DNA of 64,000 bases, from contig JAPVLO010000628.1 of NCBI GenBank assembly GCA_027257055.1, positions 620,001 to 684,000 of the forward strand. Reading direction: 5' to 3'. How positions within the stretch are numbered: the stretch's first letter is position 1; every line of letters begins with the position of its first letter. Source of the stretch: Cephalopachus bancanus (Eukaryota > Chordata > Mammalia > Primates > Tarsiidae). Made by a program: the position numbers and the translations under genes. Shown piece after piece: positions 44,467 through 56,239 of this stretch. Below the pieces are notes generated by a model. That model saw only the letters and a program-made list of their open reading frames with translations. It searched no databases and was not told where the DNA came from.

Positions 44467-44552
44467 TCCTTCTTTCTTTTTAAGTTGGGGTCTCATTCTG
44501 TTGCCCAGGCTGGAGTGCAGTGGCACACCCACACTCACAGCCACCGCATGTT
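44467..44552 (-). mobile_element. Truncated Alu
   Basis: Only the right-end portion 'agttggggtctcattctgtt' to 'cacagccaccgcatg' is present, next to a complete Alu. Confidence 0.85.
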
Positions 44553-44674
44553 AAATCATCCACCTCAGTAGTTTTTCCCTACAAAATTCAAAGGCAGATA
44601 TTATTTTAAATGAAAAGGAACCCATAAAGAGACAAAATTGCCTGGTGCTCCTCTAAGTAGGTATATGTTGCCTC

Positions 44675-44830
44675 ACCTGTGTTGCCTCCTGCCAAACCCC
44701 CATCCCATCTACTGATGAAATCCTCTCCATCCTTCAAAACTCAGCTTGTATGCCATCTCTGTGTGGACTCCTCCCACCCATACACACACACATCCACTGA
44801 GGTAGGGGCTTCCTTTTGTTATCTCCCATC
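44675..44830 (+). mobile_element. L2 fossil (probable)
   Basis: 'catccttcaaaactcagctt' and 'gtggactcctcccaccc' are L2-like. Confidence 0.5.
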
Positions 44831-45027
44831 GTTTCTTGTACTGGCCTTTCTTACCCCACTCCACGTGCTGTGTTGAAATTTACTCATTCACCTACACCAA
44901 ACAGTGAGCTCTTACAGAACAGAAGAGCGGGAGGTACAGAGAAAAAGACACAGTTCTTACAGCCAGTGAAATTCTACTTAAGAAGTGAATTCCTTTGTCT
45001 GTTTTTGCCGGGTCCCCAAGGGCCTGG

Positions 45028-45120
45028 AACATGGAGAAGAGGAAGGAGAGGAGGAGGAGGAGACAGTGTCAGAGAAAGAAGAGGTAGAGGAGGAGAAGGT
45101 GGAAAAGGGCAAGGATGATG
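45028..45120 (+). repeat. Purine-rich GA/GGA tract
   Basis: Imperfect (GGA)n/(GAA)n. The 78-aa Glu-rich ORF over it (44985-45221) is low complexity with no domain. Confidence 0.85.
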
Positions 45121-45920
45121 TGGAAAGCAAGACCATCAGAGAAAGAATTAATGAGCAAACGCTTTTAGATTGTAGACAGCAGCATCCAAAGTCAGGAGAA
45201 GGCAAGACCAGGAGTCACTGAGGCAGCCAGAACTCCCAGGACCAGTACGTGACTCTCGTGGTCACATGAGCTGGTATCTAGGGACAAAGAAAGCAAGATC
45301 CAGGACCCAGGATGATGAGGTTGATGGGGGTTCGGCCAAGGCCCCAGACTTTGTTGCTAAAAACCTTAGTGAACGTCTGCTCTGTTCCTGGCCTTGTGCT
45401 GTACGTGAAGAAACAGGATGAATCAGACACAGTTCATCTCAGGGTCTGGAGTGATTTCCCCCAAACTGATCTAGCCAGGCATAGGCATACAAAGACATCA
45501 ATTCCCGTGGGGCATGGTCAGTGTCATGATGGTGGACGGGTCAAGGCGTGGCAGGAGCTCAGGCAAGAACTCACCCACTGTGCAAAGATGGAGGGAAGTC
45601 AGTGCTCCACACACTGGGGGAAGTTAGGGCACAACTCCTGCATGGCTGCCCCCCTCTCTCCCAGGGCTCTGCCCCCTGCTTCTAAGAGACAGCATACCAA
45701 GGAAGGGCTGACTCTAAAAGCCGTGATCCCCAGGGGCTGAGCAGCACGAGAGGAGGGTGGAAGCACAAAGTTTACTGAATGGAGACAAAGAAGCCTCCTT
45801 TGAGGGACTTGGAGAGAGTGAGTCAGAAACAAAACACTGGCAGGAGCCGGTGTCTCCCAGAGCTAGCCTAGCCCAGGGGAGGGTAGAGGCGCCGTATTTC
45901 TGAAGAGTTGCAGTGTTTCC
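45121..45920. other. Unassigned sequence
   Basis: A 142-aa ORF (45312-45740) has no recognisable domain. 45340-45420 is weakly L2/MIR-like. Confidence 0.35.
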
Positions 45921-45924
45921 CGGT

Positions 45925-46150
45925 CTTTTTTTTTTTTTTTTTTTTGAGAAGGAGTCTCACTCTGATGCCCAGGCTGGAGTGCAGTGGCACGCTCACAGCC
46001 ACCTTAGCCTCAACCTGCTGGGCTCAGTGATCCTTCCACTTCAGACTTCCAAATAGTTGGAACCACAGGCATGCACCACCACGCCCAGCTAATTTTTTTC
46101 ATTTATTGTAGAGAGGAGGTCTCACCAAGTTGCCCAGGCTGGTCTTGAAT
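45925..46150 (-). mobile_element. Alu truncated at its 5' end
   Basis: Antisense Alu that stops after 'gttgcccaggctggtcttga', lacking about the first 60 bases. Confidence 0.9.
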
Positions 46151-46159
46151 GCACACCGG

Positions 46160-46689
46160 AGTGTGATGCCTGAGTCCTTTCCCAGAGGAGGGAATTCACT
46201 GGTCTGGAGCTGGCCTGGACATCAGTATTTTAAAATGCTCCCCGGATGGTTCTAATGCTGTTGAAGATGATACCAGCTCTTTATTCGGGGGACAGGGAGA
46301 AAGGGCGGGAAGCGCTTAGAAGCAGAAATGAAAGGGGTGTTGTCAGAAGAGGGGTGGCGAGCTCCTGCCCTGCATAGCAGATGGTGGGGAAGGACTGGGT
46401 CCCTCAAGTACTGGGTAATTACAGGGCTCACAAGGAACCCCCGGAAACCACTCTCCCCAGCTATATTATCTCTGCCATAAGATGTGTCTCAGGGACTCCC
46501 ATGGGCACCTCTGCGGCTGGCACAAAGCCGAGTGACAACAGAATAAGCAGGAGCCTCTTTATTTTATCCTTGATTTTTCCCAGCATGTTAATAACTTATG
46601 CCACTAAGTAGCCGTAACTAAAAAGAACACAGAAAGTACACCAGCACAGCCTGTTATATTTTTTAGCTTTGCTTTTCAAATTCTCAGGC
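46160..46689. other. Unassigned sequence
   Basis: No gene or repeat recognised. Confidence 0.4.
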
Positions 46690-47272
46690 AGTGAAGTTGG
46701 CTTTTTTCTTCTAGTATACAGTTCTATGAATTTTAACACATGCATTTGTCTAACCACCACCACAGTCAGAATACAGAAAAGTTCCATCACCCCAGAAAAA
46801 CTCCCGCCTTCAACCCTTCGTGGTCACACCCTCTCCCCACCCGTACTCCCTGGCAACCACTGATGTGTTTGGTGTCACCATAGTTTTGTCTTTTTGAGAT
46901 TGTCACCTACATGGAATCAGAAGGAACACAACTTTTCAAGAATGGATTCTTGTCTGCAGCATAACGCCTTTAGGGCACTTCCAAGGCATCATCGTGCATA
47001 AAGTCCCTGGTTCCTTTTTCCGACTGAGTAATATTTCATCATATAGACGCACCACAGTTTGTTTACCCATTCACCCACTGAATGACATTTGCGTTGTTTC
47101 CAGTGACAGGAAATGATGAAGGCTGCTGCTGTAGGCATTTGCATTCCAGTGTTTGTGTAAACGGAAGTTTTTATTTCTGCAGCTTAAGTAACCAGGAGTA
47201 AGACTGCTGAGAGATGCCATCCTGTTATATTTTTGGCCCTACCTTTAAAGAGAATAGGCTTTCCAACAGTAC
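46690..47272 (-). mobile_element. Old L1 or HAL1 3' region
   Basis: 'ttctatgaattttaacacat', 'gtctaaccaccaccacagtc', 'ctggcaaccactgatgtgtt' and 'cagtttgtttacccattcac' are the reverse-complement 3' end of an old L1. Confidence 0.75.
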
Positions 47273-47289
47273 ATAAAATAATATTTGAG

Positions 47290-47580
47290 GTCGGATTCAG
47301 TGGCTCACCCTGTAATCTCAGCACTTTGGGAGACCGAGGCGAGTGAATTGCCTGAGCCCACGGGTTCGAAACCCACCTGGGCAACTTGGTGAGACCTCGT
47401 CTCTACAATAAATCAAAAATTAGCTGGGCGTGGTAGCGCGCGCCTGTAGTTCTGGATCCTTGGAAGGCTGAGGCTGAAGGATCGCCAGAGCCCAGCAGGT
47501 TGAGGCTGTGGTGGCCAGGAAGCGTGCCACTGCACTCCAGTCTGGGCCACACAGTGAGACTCCAGCTCTAAAAAATAATA
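47290..47580 (+). mobile_element. Alu with target-site duplication
   Basis: Full-length copy, flanked by 'aataatatttgagg' on both sides. It inserted just past the old L1 fragment. Confidence 0.95.
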
Positions 47581-47584
47581 ATAA

Positions 47585-48430
47585 TAATATTTGAGGAAAA
47601 AACACAGTACCGATTGTATGGCCTGGAATATTCTTTTTTTTTTTAAGCCCATTTGCTGTCTGTATTAGATCTAATTTCGAGGCTTCCAAGGCACAGAAGT
47701 CCTCAGCTTAAGCAGAGAGAAGTACATCAACAGGAAACAGATGTGTCTCATGGAGCCCAGGACAGGGTATAGCAGGGACCTGAGAAAGATCTGGAACAGG
47801 GCTGGGAAAGCTGTCAGGAATCTTCCTGCCTATGTTTTTCTCTGTACATCTGCTTTGTTCTCCTCTCCTGGAAAATTTATTCTCTCTTCCCCTTGGTCCT
47901 CCAGGTATTTATAAAATGCCACTTAGAGTTTCAGAGTTCACACATCAGAAGCCTAACCATACACAAGACTGATTCCAAAACCACACAAATTCTATATCGA
48001 CAGGACAAGAACTCTGGTTGGGGAATTCAGGCCAAGTCAGTATGACCAGAAAGACACGCCCATATAGAACGGCCGCCCATGACAACCCCTCCCTCCACCA
48101 CCCTATGGATTAGGGGGCACTTTCCAGAGAATGGAGGGCTGTTCTTCATCACCCTCTTACCATGCCAGAGGGGACTCTGCCTACCCCTTTGCAGCTCCCC
48201 CATGGGAAGGAGAGTTGGCCAATCCTTGGCCAGAGTATGAGCTGAGGTAGGGCCACATTTGACCCCTGGGTAGGGTTACTGTGCCTTGAAGGTTTTTCTC
48301 TCCACTCTCTTATGTCTCCCGGTTGCTTGGGGCAGGTCAGCCAGCCTCTTTTCTCTTCCACTCAGGGGATTTGTGAAGGATGGGAGCCCCTGCAGGACCT
48401 GGGTATCTCTTTTTCCCTGCAGGCCCACAA
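47585..48430. other. Unassigned sequence
   Basis: No gene or repeat recognised. Confidence 0.4.
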
Positions 48431-48436
48431 GGACAC

Positions 48437-48487
48437 TGCACTGCACTCCAGCCTGGTGACGGCGTGAGACTTCAGCTCAAATAAACA
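48437..48487 (+). mobile_element. Alu 3' fragment
   Basis: Only 'ctgcactgcactccagcctg' to 'gacttcagctcaaataaac'. Confidence 0.85.
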
Positions 48488-48699
48488 GAAAAACACAAAG
48501 TTTTTCCTGTTCACAATCTTCTAAGGAAAAGAACAGAGTAAAGGCATTCCATTTTTTTTATGCACATGAAGTGAGTTTATAGCTTTTGTATATGTTCAAA
48601 ACTGTTTCATTTCATCCCTTCTTCTTTGGGGCATCTTAGGCCCCGTCATTCTTCTGTGAGAGCCCTGAGCAAAATAATATTTGTCTGCATGAATTGGTC

Positions 48700-48830
48700 T
48701 CCCCTACTGTCCTGTGTGATTTGGGGGAACAAGGGCCTATCTGGGTCATCTTTACATCCCCGATTTCTGGCACAAGGCTTGGCACATAACAGAAACCCAT
48801 GCAAGTATGTTGAGGGTGTGAGGGAATGAC
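48700..48830 (+). mobile_element. L2 3' end (probable)
   Basis: 'tttctggcacaaggcttggc' and 'aacccatgcaagtatgttg' resemble the L2 terminus. Confidence 0.5.
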
Positions 48831-48906
48831 TGAAATGTGACCACAGCTATGCCCTAACCTGGAAAGATTTTGAATCCCATCTTCTCTGTGTTACAGGCTG
48901 CTTGAA

Positions 48907-49189
48907 TTTTTTTTTTTTTGAGTTGGAGTCTCACTCTGTCACCCAGACTGGAGTGCAGTGGCCACTCCCGGCCACCGCAGCCTCAACCTGCTGGGCTCCG
49001 GCGATCCTTCCGCCTCAGCCTTCCGAGTAGCCGGAATTACAGGCGCACGCTACTGCCCGGCTGATTTTTTGATTTATTGTAGAGATGAGATCTCGCTGCC
49101 CAGGCGGGTCTCGAGCCCGCGGGCTCAGGCAATCCACTCACCTCAGCCTCCCAAAGGCGGGGGATTACAGGCTGAGCCATTGCCTGGCT
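48907..49189 (-). mobile_element. Young Alu with target-site duplication
   Basis: Antisense copy, CpG-rich, flanked by 'ggctgcttgaatttt' on both sides. It lacks the 'aacttgg' segment, as do the two copies at 29.3 and 29.8 kb. Confidence 0.95.
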
Positions 49190-50538
49190 ATGGCTGCTTG
49201 AATTTTATGCTGCATTCAAAAGTTCCTTATCTCTGGATTTCCCCTGAAGAAAAAAAAAACACCATTTGCAAAAAAATGAATGTTTTCAACTTATCTGCAA
49301 ACCCCTTGGCGAAAATCACTTATCTATAACAGAAAATTCTGGTGATTCGCTCAGACTCATATCTTCCTGCATAGAGGGTAAAAGGAACAGAAAATCTGTG
49401 CCATTAATTGTCACTCTGGTTCTTTTGATAAAGCCTAACCCATCATGACTTCTCCCTAAGTGCTTATATGCTAGGCACCATGTAATCTCCAAAAGAAACA
49501 AGTTTCATTCCAGGACTGAACTCAGGAGAAAATATTTGCAAACCATCTATTTGATAAGGGGTTAATATCCAAAGTAAATAAGAATCTCCTATTTTAATAT
49601 ATATATTAAAAAGGGGCAAAGAACTTGAATAGACATTTCTCCAAAAAAGACATGCAAATATCTACTAGGTCTATGAAAGTGTGCTCAACTAACCATCAGA
49701 GAAATGCAAATCAAAACCACAATGAGATTATCATCATATACCTGTTAGGATGGGAATTATCAAAAAAGAAATAAAAGATGAGTGTTGTCAAGGTTGTAAA
49801 AAAAATTCGAACACTTGTACATTGTTAGTGAGAATGTAAAATGCAGCTGCTATGGAAAATGGTGTAAAACCTCCTGAAATATTAAAAATAGAACTGCAAT
49901 ATGATCCAGCAATCCACTCCTTAGCATATCTTCCCACAAATTGAAACCAGAATCTTGCAGAAATATCTATACCACCTCACAGTGTTCACTGTAGTACTCT
50001 TCATAGTAGCCAAGATATGGAAACATCCCAAATGTTCGTCATCAATGAATAAGGAACATGTGGTATGTCCATGCAATGGAATATCATTCAGTCTTCCAAA
50101 AAAGGGGGAAATCCTACCATTTGCAACAACAAGGATGAACCTGGAAGACACTGTGTTAAGAGAAATAAGCCAGTCACAGAGGACAAATACTGCATGATCT
50201 CACTTCTATATAGTATCTAAAGCAGTCATACTCCCAGAAGGAGAGAGTAAAATGGTGGATGCTGGGTTCTGGGGGGAAGGGGAAATGGGGAACAGTCACT
50301 CAAACGGTGTATTTCAGTTCTGTAAGGCAAATAAGTGTTAGAGATCTGCTGTTCAGCATCATGCCTGTAACTAATGATACGGTTTTGTGCACTTTAAAAT
50401 GTGTTAAGAGAATAAATAGATCCCATGCTGAGTGTTCTTACCACAAGTAGAAAAATCCACGAAAGAACACTAGGAAGTTTTTGGAGGTGATGGATACCCT
50501 TAGTACCTTGATTGTGATGATGGAATCACATGGATATA

Positions 50539-51107
50539 CAAGGAGGGAACCCCCCCGAAACAACTGAATTTATTTATAAAAAATTGTGTCTTGATTCTGA
50601 CATGTTTAAACTTCAATCACCTTCCAAGAACTCTCCATTGGATGCAATACACCTGTCGAGATGCTTTTTCCACCGCTCAAAGCAGTTTTTAAATTCATCC
50701 ATTTTGATGCCTTTTAGTGCTTCTGCCATTTTTTGTGTCACCTCTTCCACAATGGCAAAATATCTACCTTTCAGGTCTTCTTTACTCTGAGGAAACAAAA
50801 AAGTCACTCAGGGTGAGATCAGGTGAATAAGGAGGGTAGTGCACAGGAGTCACGCCGTTTTGGGATCAAAAACTGCTGAACACTCAGCACAGTATAGGCA
50901 GGTTGCTTGTGTAAATCACCCATTGTGAAACAGGTGAACATGTTGAAAGAATCTCCAAAAAGAAATTCATTAAAGCTGAATGCAGCCTCTCACAACAACG
51001 CTACCTGGCATACTGATGCCAGTGGTTCCTAGAACACCTACCTAGCAGCGGAAGCCTGTACTACCAGGGCCTGCCCGTCAAAAACTAATTATATTTGGGG
51101 GCCTTTT
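50539..51107 (-). mobile_element. MARNA (non-autonomous mariner), copy 2, nested in L1
   Basis: Antisense to copy 1 and better preserved. The 64-aa ORF (50613-50807) has the transposase C-terminal remnant ('EEVTQKMAEALKGIKMDE', 'DRCIASNGEF'). The terminus beginning 'aggagggaacccccccg' partly mirrors the other end ('ggggccttttatg'). Flanking TA-rich DNA fits the TA target preference of mariners. Domains needed for catalysis are missing. Confidence 0.88.
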
Positions 51108-51114
51108 ATGCATA

Positions 51115-51155
51115 TATATACACACACACAAAGACATATATATGTGTGTATATAT
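51115..51155 (+). repeat. TA/CA-rich microsatellite
   Basis: Mixed (TA)n, (CA)n and (TG)n right at the MARNA-L1 junction. Confidence 0.85.
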
Positions 51156-51250
51156 GGCCAAATGTCCAAACCCATCAAAACATATACATTAAATATGTGT
51201 CATCATATATCAATTATACTTCAAGAAAACTTTAAAACAAATAAAGAAAT

Positions 51251-51950
51251 TTTAAACGACTGAACCCAGGAATAAACATAAATTTTCTAATTTCCCACTC
51301 GGAGTGCAAGATTTTAAAAGTTCGTTGTATCTCAAGCTAGGGCTCCAAGTTCAACTATAAGGGGAGATGAAACAGCATATGTAGCTGACATTCACATTGA
51401 GAAAGTGTGACCCAAAACTCAAGGAAATGTTTGTGGAAAAAACAGCTAATCATCACAGGCTGTTTGTGACATCCCCACAGAAGAGTGATATCATGCAACT
51501 TGATCGAGAGAGCCCAGTGGCCTTGTCCACCCACTTTAGTCAACGCCCCTTCCTCTGAGGCATACCTCAAAATCCACCTCTCATGACTCTTTGCCCCATT
51601 CCTACGAACAGGCTTAGTCCTTGCCTCTTCTGCGAGCTCATAGCCTTCTGCCTGTGCGCTGGCTTTGCTACAGCCATTCCTCATCGTGCTGGGCGTGTTT
51701 GCACCTGTTTCCCTGAAGGAGAGGAAATGGGGTTTTGGTCCTCTTGGATGCTCCCCAGAACTTGGCTTATATCAGTGATAATAACGAGAGTAGCCTGCAG
51801 TCACTGCATCCTGCGGTGATCCAAGCACCTTTGCTATGCACATTACAAGCACACACCATCAGATCACTCCATATCCACCACAAATGTCCATATCACTTCA
51901 TTAGTTTTTTGTTTTGCTTTGTTTTTTGTTTTGTTTAGTTTTGCTCTTCC
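51251..51950. other. Unassigned sequence
   Basis: No gene; ORFs of 67-109 aa without domains. 51535-51600 is weakly L2-like. Confidence 0.35.
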
Positions 51951-51954
51951 CTCA

Positions 51955-52115
51955 ATATTTTATTATAAAACATTTCAAACTCTTTGAATTTTACAATAAA
52001 CACTCATATACTCATCACTTAGATTCTACAACATTTTATACTTGCTTTATCACATCTCTCTCCATCTTTCCTTAAATGTCTATCAATTCACTTGATTTGT
52101 GGATTGCATTTTACA
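51955..52115 (-). mobile_element. Old L1-type fragment (probable)
   Basis: 'attataaaacatttcaaact', 'acactcatatactcatcact' and 'cttgctttatcacatctctc' match a common old L1 3' sequence seen antisense. Confidence 0.45.
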
Positions 52116-52994
52116 GTGAGTGCAAATGTGGTTTTTAATCTCCATGGTATAGATTCACAAAGTTCCAGAAAGACTAAACATTTTGCAGAAGGCCACACAC
52201 CAATTAAATGGTAGAGTTAGTATTTAATTCCTCATTGACTTACTACAAAATTCATGTCCTTTCTGCTCTGCTATTCTGCATCTGATCATTATCTGTTGAA
52301 TGAAGCATGAGTGATGTCATTTGTGAACAGCTAGGTAAAGAGATGTTAATTTATTGGCAAATGAAAAGTCGCACTAAAGAGTGCTATGTCCGTATTTTGA
52401 AGAACGTTTCCTTTTGTAATTAAGCAAGCATTATTTACTGGGATATGAATCTCTATTAGAGTTTACGTTATTGTAGAGAAAAATAGATACTGAAAACAAA
52501 TTGAAAATGGAAAAAAATTAGATAGGGACCATGCTACAAATAATTTTTTTTAATGAGGGTGTAGGGAGGGTCTGGATCCTGGAGCTGACATTGGCTGGGC
52601 AGGAAGGAGAGAGGAACACCAAGGAAAGTAAAAGAAACTCTGTGGTGAACTCAGGTTCAATGCCAGGGGAGGCCTAGAGGAAGCATGTTTCACACAAAAG
52701 GGAGAGCAGGTGCAAAGTCACTGAGGTGGGAACAATCTTGGCACATTTGGAGAAAGAAAGTCAGAGGGACTGAACAAACAAGAAAAGTCATAAGAGATGA
52801 GGTTAGAGGGAGGTGTAGGGATAACCTCGTAGGCCACAGTAGAAATCTACAACACCAAATATAGATGCAATGGGAAGCCATCAAGAGATTTTAAGAAGGG
52901 AGGAGCAGCAAGATCGGATTCACCACATGTAAAGATTCCTCTGACTTAATGTGGAAATGACTTTAGGAGGCAAAATTGAAAGTAGGGAGGCCAG

Positions 52995-53640
52995 TGTTAT
53001 GGGCTGAATTATATTCCAAAAAAATTCACATGTTGAAGCTCTAAGTCCCAGACTGAGATTGTATTTAAATATAGAGCCTTTAAATGGGCAGCGAGGTCAA
53101 ACTGAGGTCACTAGGATGAGCGCTAATCCAATGTGACTGGTGTCCCTATAAGAAGAGAACATGTTGGCTAGGCACGGTGGTTCATGCCTATAATCCCAGC
53201 ACCCTGGGGGATGGAGGTGAGAGGAGTGCCTGAACCCAGGGGTTCGAGACCAGCCTGGGCAACTTGGTGAGACCTCATCTCTACAATAAATTTTTTAGAA
53301 ACAGCCGGGCATGGTGGCACGTGCCTGTAGTGCCAGCTACTTGGAAAACGGAGGGGGAAGGACTCCTGAGCCCAGCAGGTCAAGGCTGAGCAACAGAGTG
53401 ACTCCAATGAAGAAGAAGGAGGAGGAGGAGGAGGAGGAGGAGGAAACATTTGGACTCAGGCACACACAAAGAGTACCAAGTGAAGATATAGGGAGAAGAC
53501 AGCATCTCTAATTCAAGGAGAGAGGCCTCAGAAGAAATCAACTCTGCCTATACTTTGAACTCAAACACAACTAAATTTCTGTTGTTTAAGCCACCCAGGG
53601 TGTGGGATTTTGTTGTTGTATATAGCAACCCTAGCAAACA
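52995..53640 (+). mobile_element. MaLR (MLT1-like) LTR split by Alu
   Basis: Starts 'tgttatgggctgaattatat', and after the Alu ends 'ttgtttaagccacccagggt', 'atatagcaaccctagcaaac'. It inserted in the L2-clade fossil. Confidence 0.85.
53165..53444 (+). mobile_element. Alu nested in MaLR, tail expanded to (GGA)n
   Basis: Right arm partly deleted ('gtcaaggctgagcaacagag'). The tail has become (GAA)n(GGA)n at about 53409-53444. Confidence 0.92.
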
Positions 53641-53997
53641 AATTGAGCCAGCTAAGAGACTATTGCCATTATCTGTTTGAGAGAAGTTGATATCTAAAAG
53701 AGAAGTGGCAAGATTTTGGATATATTTTGGAAGTAAAACTGTAGATTTGCTGATAGATTGGATGTAGAGAAGAGAGAAAGAAAGGTGTCGAAGTCAGAGA
53801 AGACTCCTAAGGACTAGGCTTGAACTATTGGATGAAAGGAGATGAGGAAGCTTTGGAGAAGAACTCGTGGTGTGGAAGTCTGGAATTCTGTTTTAGACAA
53901 GCTAAGCTGAGCCATTGAGAAGTCATTGGCATGTGAACTTTGTGACGCCTACATGGTAACCATGGAAATATATCATTCCACCAAGCATGTGATGAGT

Positions 53998-54285
53998 ACC
54001 AGGCACGATGCTCAGCCCTGGCAGAGGTAAGAGGATTGCCTGAGCCCAGAGGTTCGAGACCAGCCTGGGCAACTTGCTGAGACCTCGTCTCTACAATAAA
54101 TCAAAAAATTAACCAGGTGTGGTGGCATGCGTTTGTAGTTCCAGCTACTTGGAAGACTGAAGCAGAAGGAACTCCTGAGCCCGGCAGGTCAAGGCTGTGA
54201 TGGCTGAGAGTATGCCACTGCACTCTAGCCTAAGTGACAGAATGAGACTCTGACTCAAAAAAAAGAAAGAAAGAAAGAAGAAAAT
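53998..54285 (+). mobile_element. Alu with left-arm deletion
   Basis: Jumps from 'gatgctcagccctgg' to 'cagaggtaagaggattgcc', losing about 25 bases. (GAAA)n at the tail. Confidence 0.9.
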
Positions 54286-54289
54286 CTAG

Positions 54290-55325
54290 ATCTTAGAGAG
54301 CTTATGATTCAAAGATTTATTAACTCATTTTAAAGCCTTAGTAATGTATGTCCCATAAAATTGTATGTCCCATAGTGGTCAAAGTCAGGGGACAAATTCT
54401 TAGCCACAACTGCAATGATGTAATAAATTTCGGGGGCATTTCTGGGGCCAGGTACCTGTGACATTTGTCTGAGTAGGAGTCAAGGATGTAAAACCGCCTA
54501 CATAATCATGTTAAATGATCAGAAATTAACTGAGCATGTTTTTGTTAAGATGATTTCATTTGTCTGGGAAGCTGCATTCTTAGAACAAAGAGAGTCAGGG
54601 ACAGAAATGTATTATAAGTTCCACCTTCAGAGTCAACCCACGCAAGTCAAAAGCAAAACAGTTGGATTTGCTTGGAGTTCATGAACAAATGGTTTTTGAC
54701 ACCATGGAAATGGTTGGAGATGGCAATGTAGCCCTCTCTTTAGTTTCCTTTGGAACAGAGAAGCAGAAATCCTGGCAACCTGGCAGCTGGCTCTATTCTT
54801 CAGAAACATGCCTACTCCCTGGAATAGAGCAGCTTGGGCGTGTCTTGGCCTGGCCTGCCTCCTGGGAGCAGCAAAAGGGCTTAGCTCCACTTTCCTCCTT
54901 TTGATTTCCCCATCTTAACGTTTGGTCTACTTTTTCCAAATATCCTTTCCAATGTCTTTTCTGTTAGATCATGCTGAATATAAAATTTTTGATCGGACTT
55001 TTTTCCACTCAACGTTGTATTGTGAACATTCTTTGTTCATTAAACACTGTTGGACATGACAGGCCAATTGTCACATGAAAACCCATCCTGTATATACATA
55101 CTCATCTAAGCAAGTCCTAGGAGTTGAGCATTCAGATGGCTGTCAGTAACTTCCTTTCAGAGGTGATGGCACAATTAATGAGTGCAATGCCAATCGGGAT
55201 ATTCTGCGCTACTCAACATTGCTACTTTTATGGACATAGCAGTATCTTTGGGCCATGTGTATAAATTCTGACCACCGTGGTTGGCTTCTTCTAGAGCCCT
55301 TCCCTCTTCGACGTTACCCCCATGT
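54290..55325. other. Unassigned sequence
   Basis: No repeat recognised with confidence. 54930-55060 ('tattgtgaacattctttgtt') is weakly L1-like. ORFs of 80-85 aa lack features. Confidence 0.35.
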
Positions 55326-55327
55326 CT

Positions 55328-55397
55328 GAGACCCTCACTAGTCTCCCTTCAACTCCTCTTTAGAGACCCTCACTAGTCTCCCTTCAACTCCTCTTTA
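55328..55397 (+). repeat. Perfect 35-bp tandem duplication
   Basis: The unit beginning 'gagaccctcactagtctccc' occurs twice without mismatch (55328-55362 and 55363-55397). Confidence 0.97.
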
Positions 55398-55399
55398 GA

Positions 55400-56235
55400 G
55401 CTCAGTACCTGTAACATGCCTCCACGTCCCTCACCTCTTGTACTCCAGAAACAAAGTGCTGACATGGACCCAGCCTGAGGAAGCATTGAAGGAAATCTCC
55501 AGAAGAAGTTATAGAAGAGGAAGTCTGAAACCTGGAGCAAGACCACTGCTCTAGGTGGGGAGGGAGAAAACTCAAAATCGCCAACAACCTAGAACGCCCA
55601 GTCAGAAGTGATTTTCCTGAAAACTCAACTCAGATATGCAAAACCCTGCAGAAAGGTACAGAAGCCCAGCAGGCCAGACACCTCAGTACCTGGTGAGGAG
55701 AGGACTGACATCCTGAAAGCAGCAGAGCCCGTGTCAGCTGACTACTTCAACTTCAATGATAACGGACGTATTTTTAGAGTTGTTTTTGCTTCATGTCTTA
55801 AGATGTGAATAAATTTTTCACTGAATTGTCACGAATGCCTTTTTATTATGTTTACTTGTTTTTAATTATTTTCACTGAATCTCAATCATTAAATTAATTT
55901 TCACTTTTACTAAGAAAATGGTATGACCTAATGTGGTATTTACATGAAATAAATACAGGAATGGCAGTATTTTTGTTTTATGCCAGTACTGAGATAGCCA
56001 GCTGCATGGAACGTCTTGGAATGCAATTCTTCCCACAAATTTATAAGAAGTTCAATGCCACGGCATAGAGGGTCACGTGACAAATTCTCTCATAGCTCAG
56101 GGATGTGATTCTGATAAATTACTAACCTCTCTTCCACCACACTGTGAGAGCTATGTCAGCCTTAGTATTTCCTTCTTTACCAAGACTATCAGGAAGCACA
56201 GAACAAAATTTTGCATGCACTGGTCTACCCATGTG
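55400..56235. other. Unassigned; weak terminal-exon-like stretch
   Basis: 55608-55808 holds a 66-aa ORF with a stop directly followed by 'gatgtgaataaatttttcac', an AATAAA signal. I cannot recognise the peptide, so a terminal exon, lncRNA end or chance are all possible. Confidence 0.25.
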
Positions 56236-56239
56236 TGAC

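Larger units (their letters stand above)
49525..51250 (+). mobile_element. Old L1 3' end split by MARNA
   Basis: ORF2 tail ('gagaaatgcaaatcaaaacc', 'aagatatggaaacatcccaa'), 3' UTR to 'tgatggaatcacatggatat' at 50536, then MARNA, then the L1 resumes at about 51155 with 'caaatgtccaaacccatcaa' and 'tatatcaattatacttcaag'. The coding part is full of stops. Confidence 0.88.
52570..53950 (-). mobile_element. L2-clade LINE ORF2 fossil split by MaLR and Alu
   Basis: 52570-52990 ('aatgggaagccatcaagaga', 'ggagcagcaagatcggattc') and 53645-53950 ('agactcctaaggactaggct', 'ctggaattctgttttagac') read as consecutive parts of an L2/L3-type RT region in reverse. All frames are broken. Confidence 0.6.

Noticed and set aside
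45312..45740. 142-aa ORF as a gene
   Set aside because: No domain, no splice context, partly L2/MIR-like.
53409..53444. Independent (GGA)n locus
   Set aside because: It is the mutated A-tail of the adjoining Alu.
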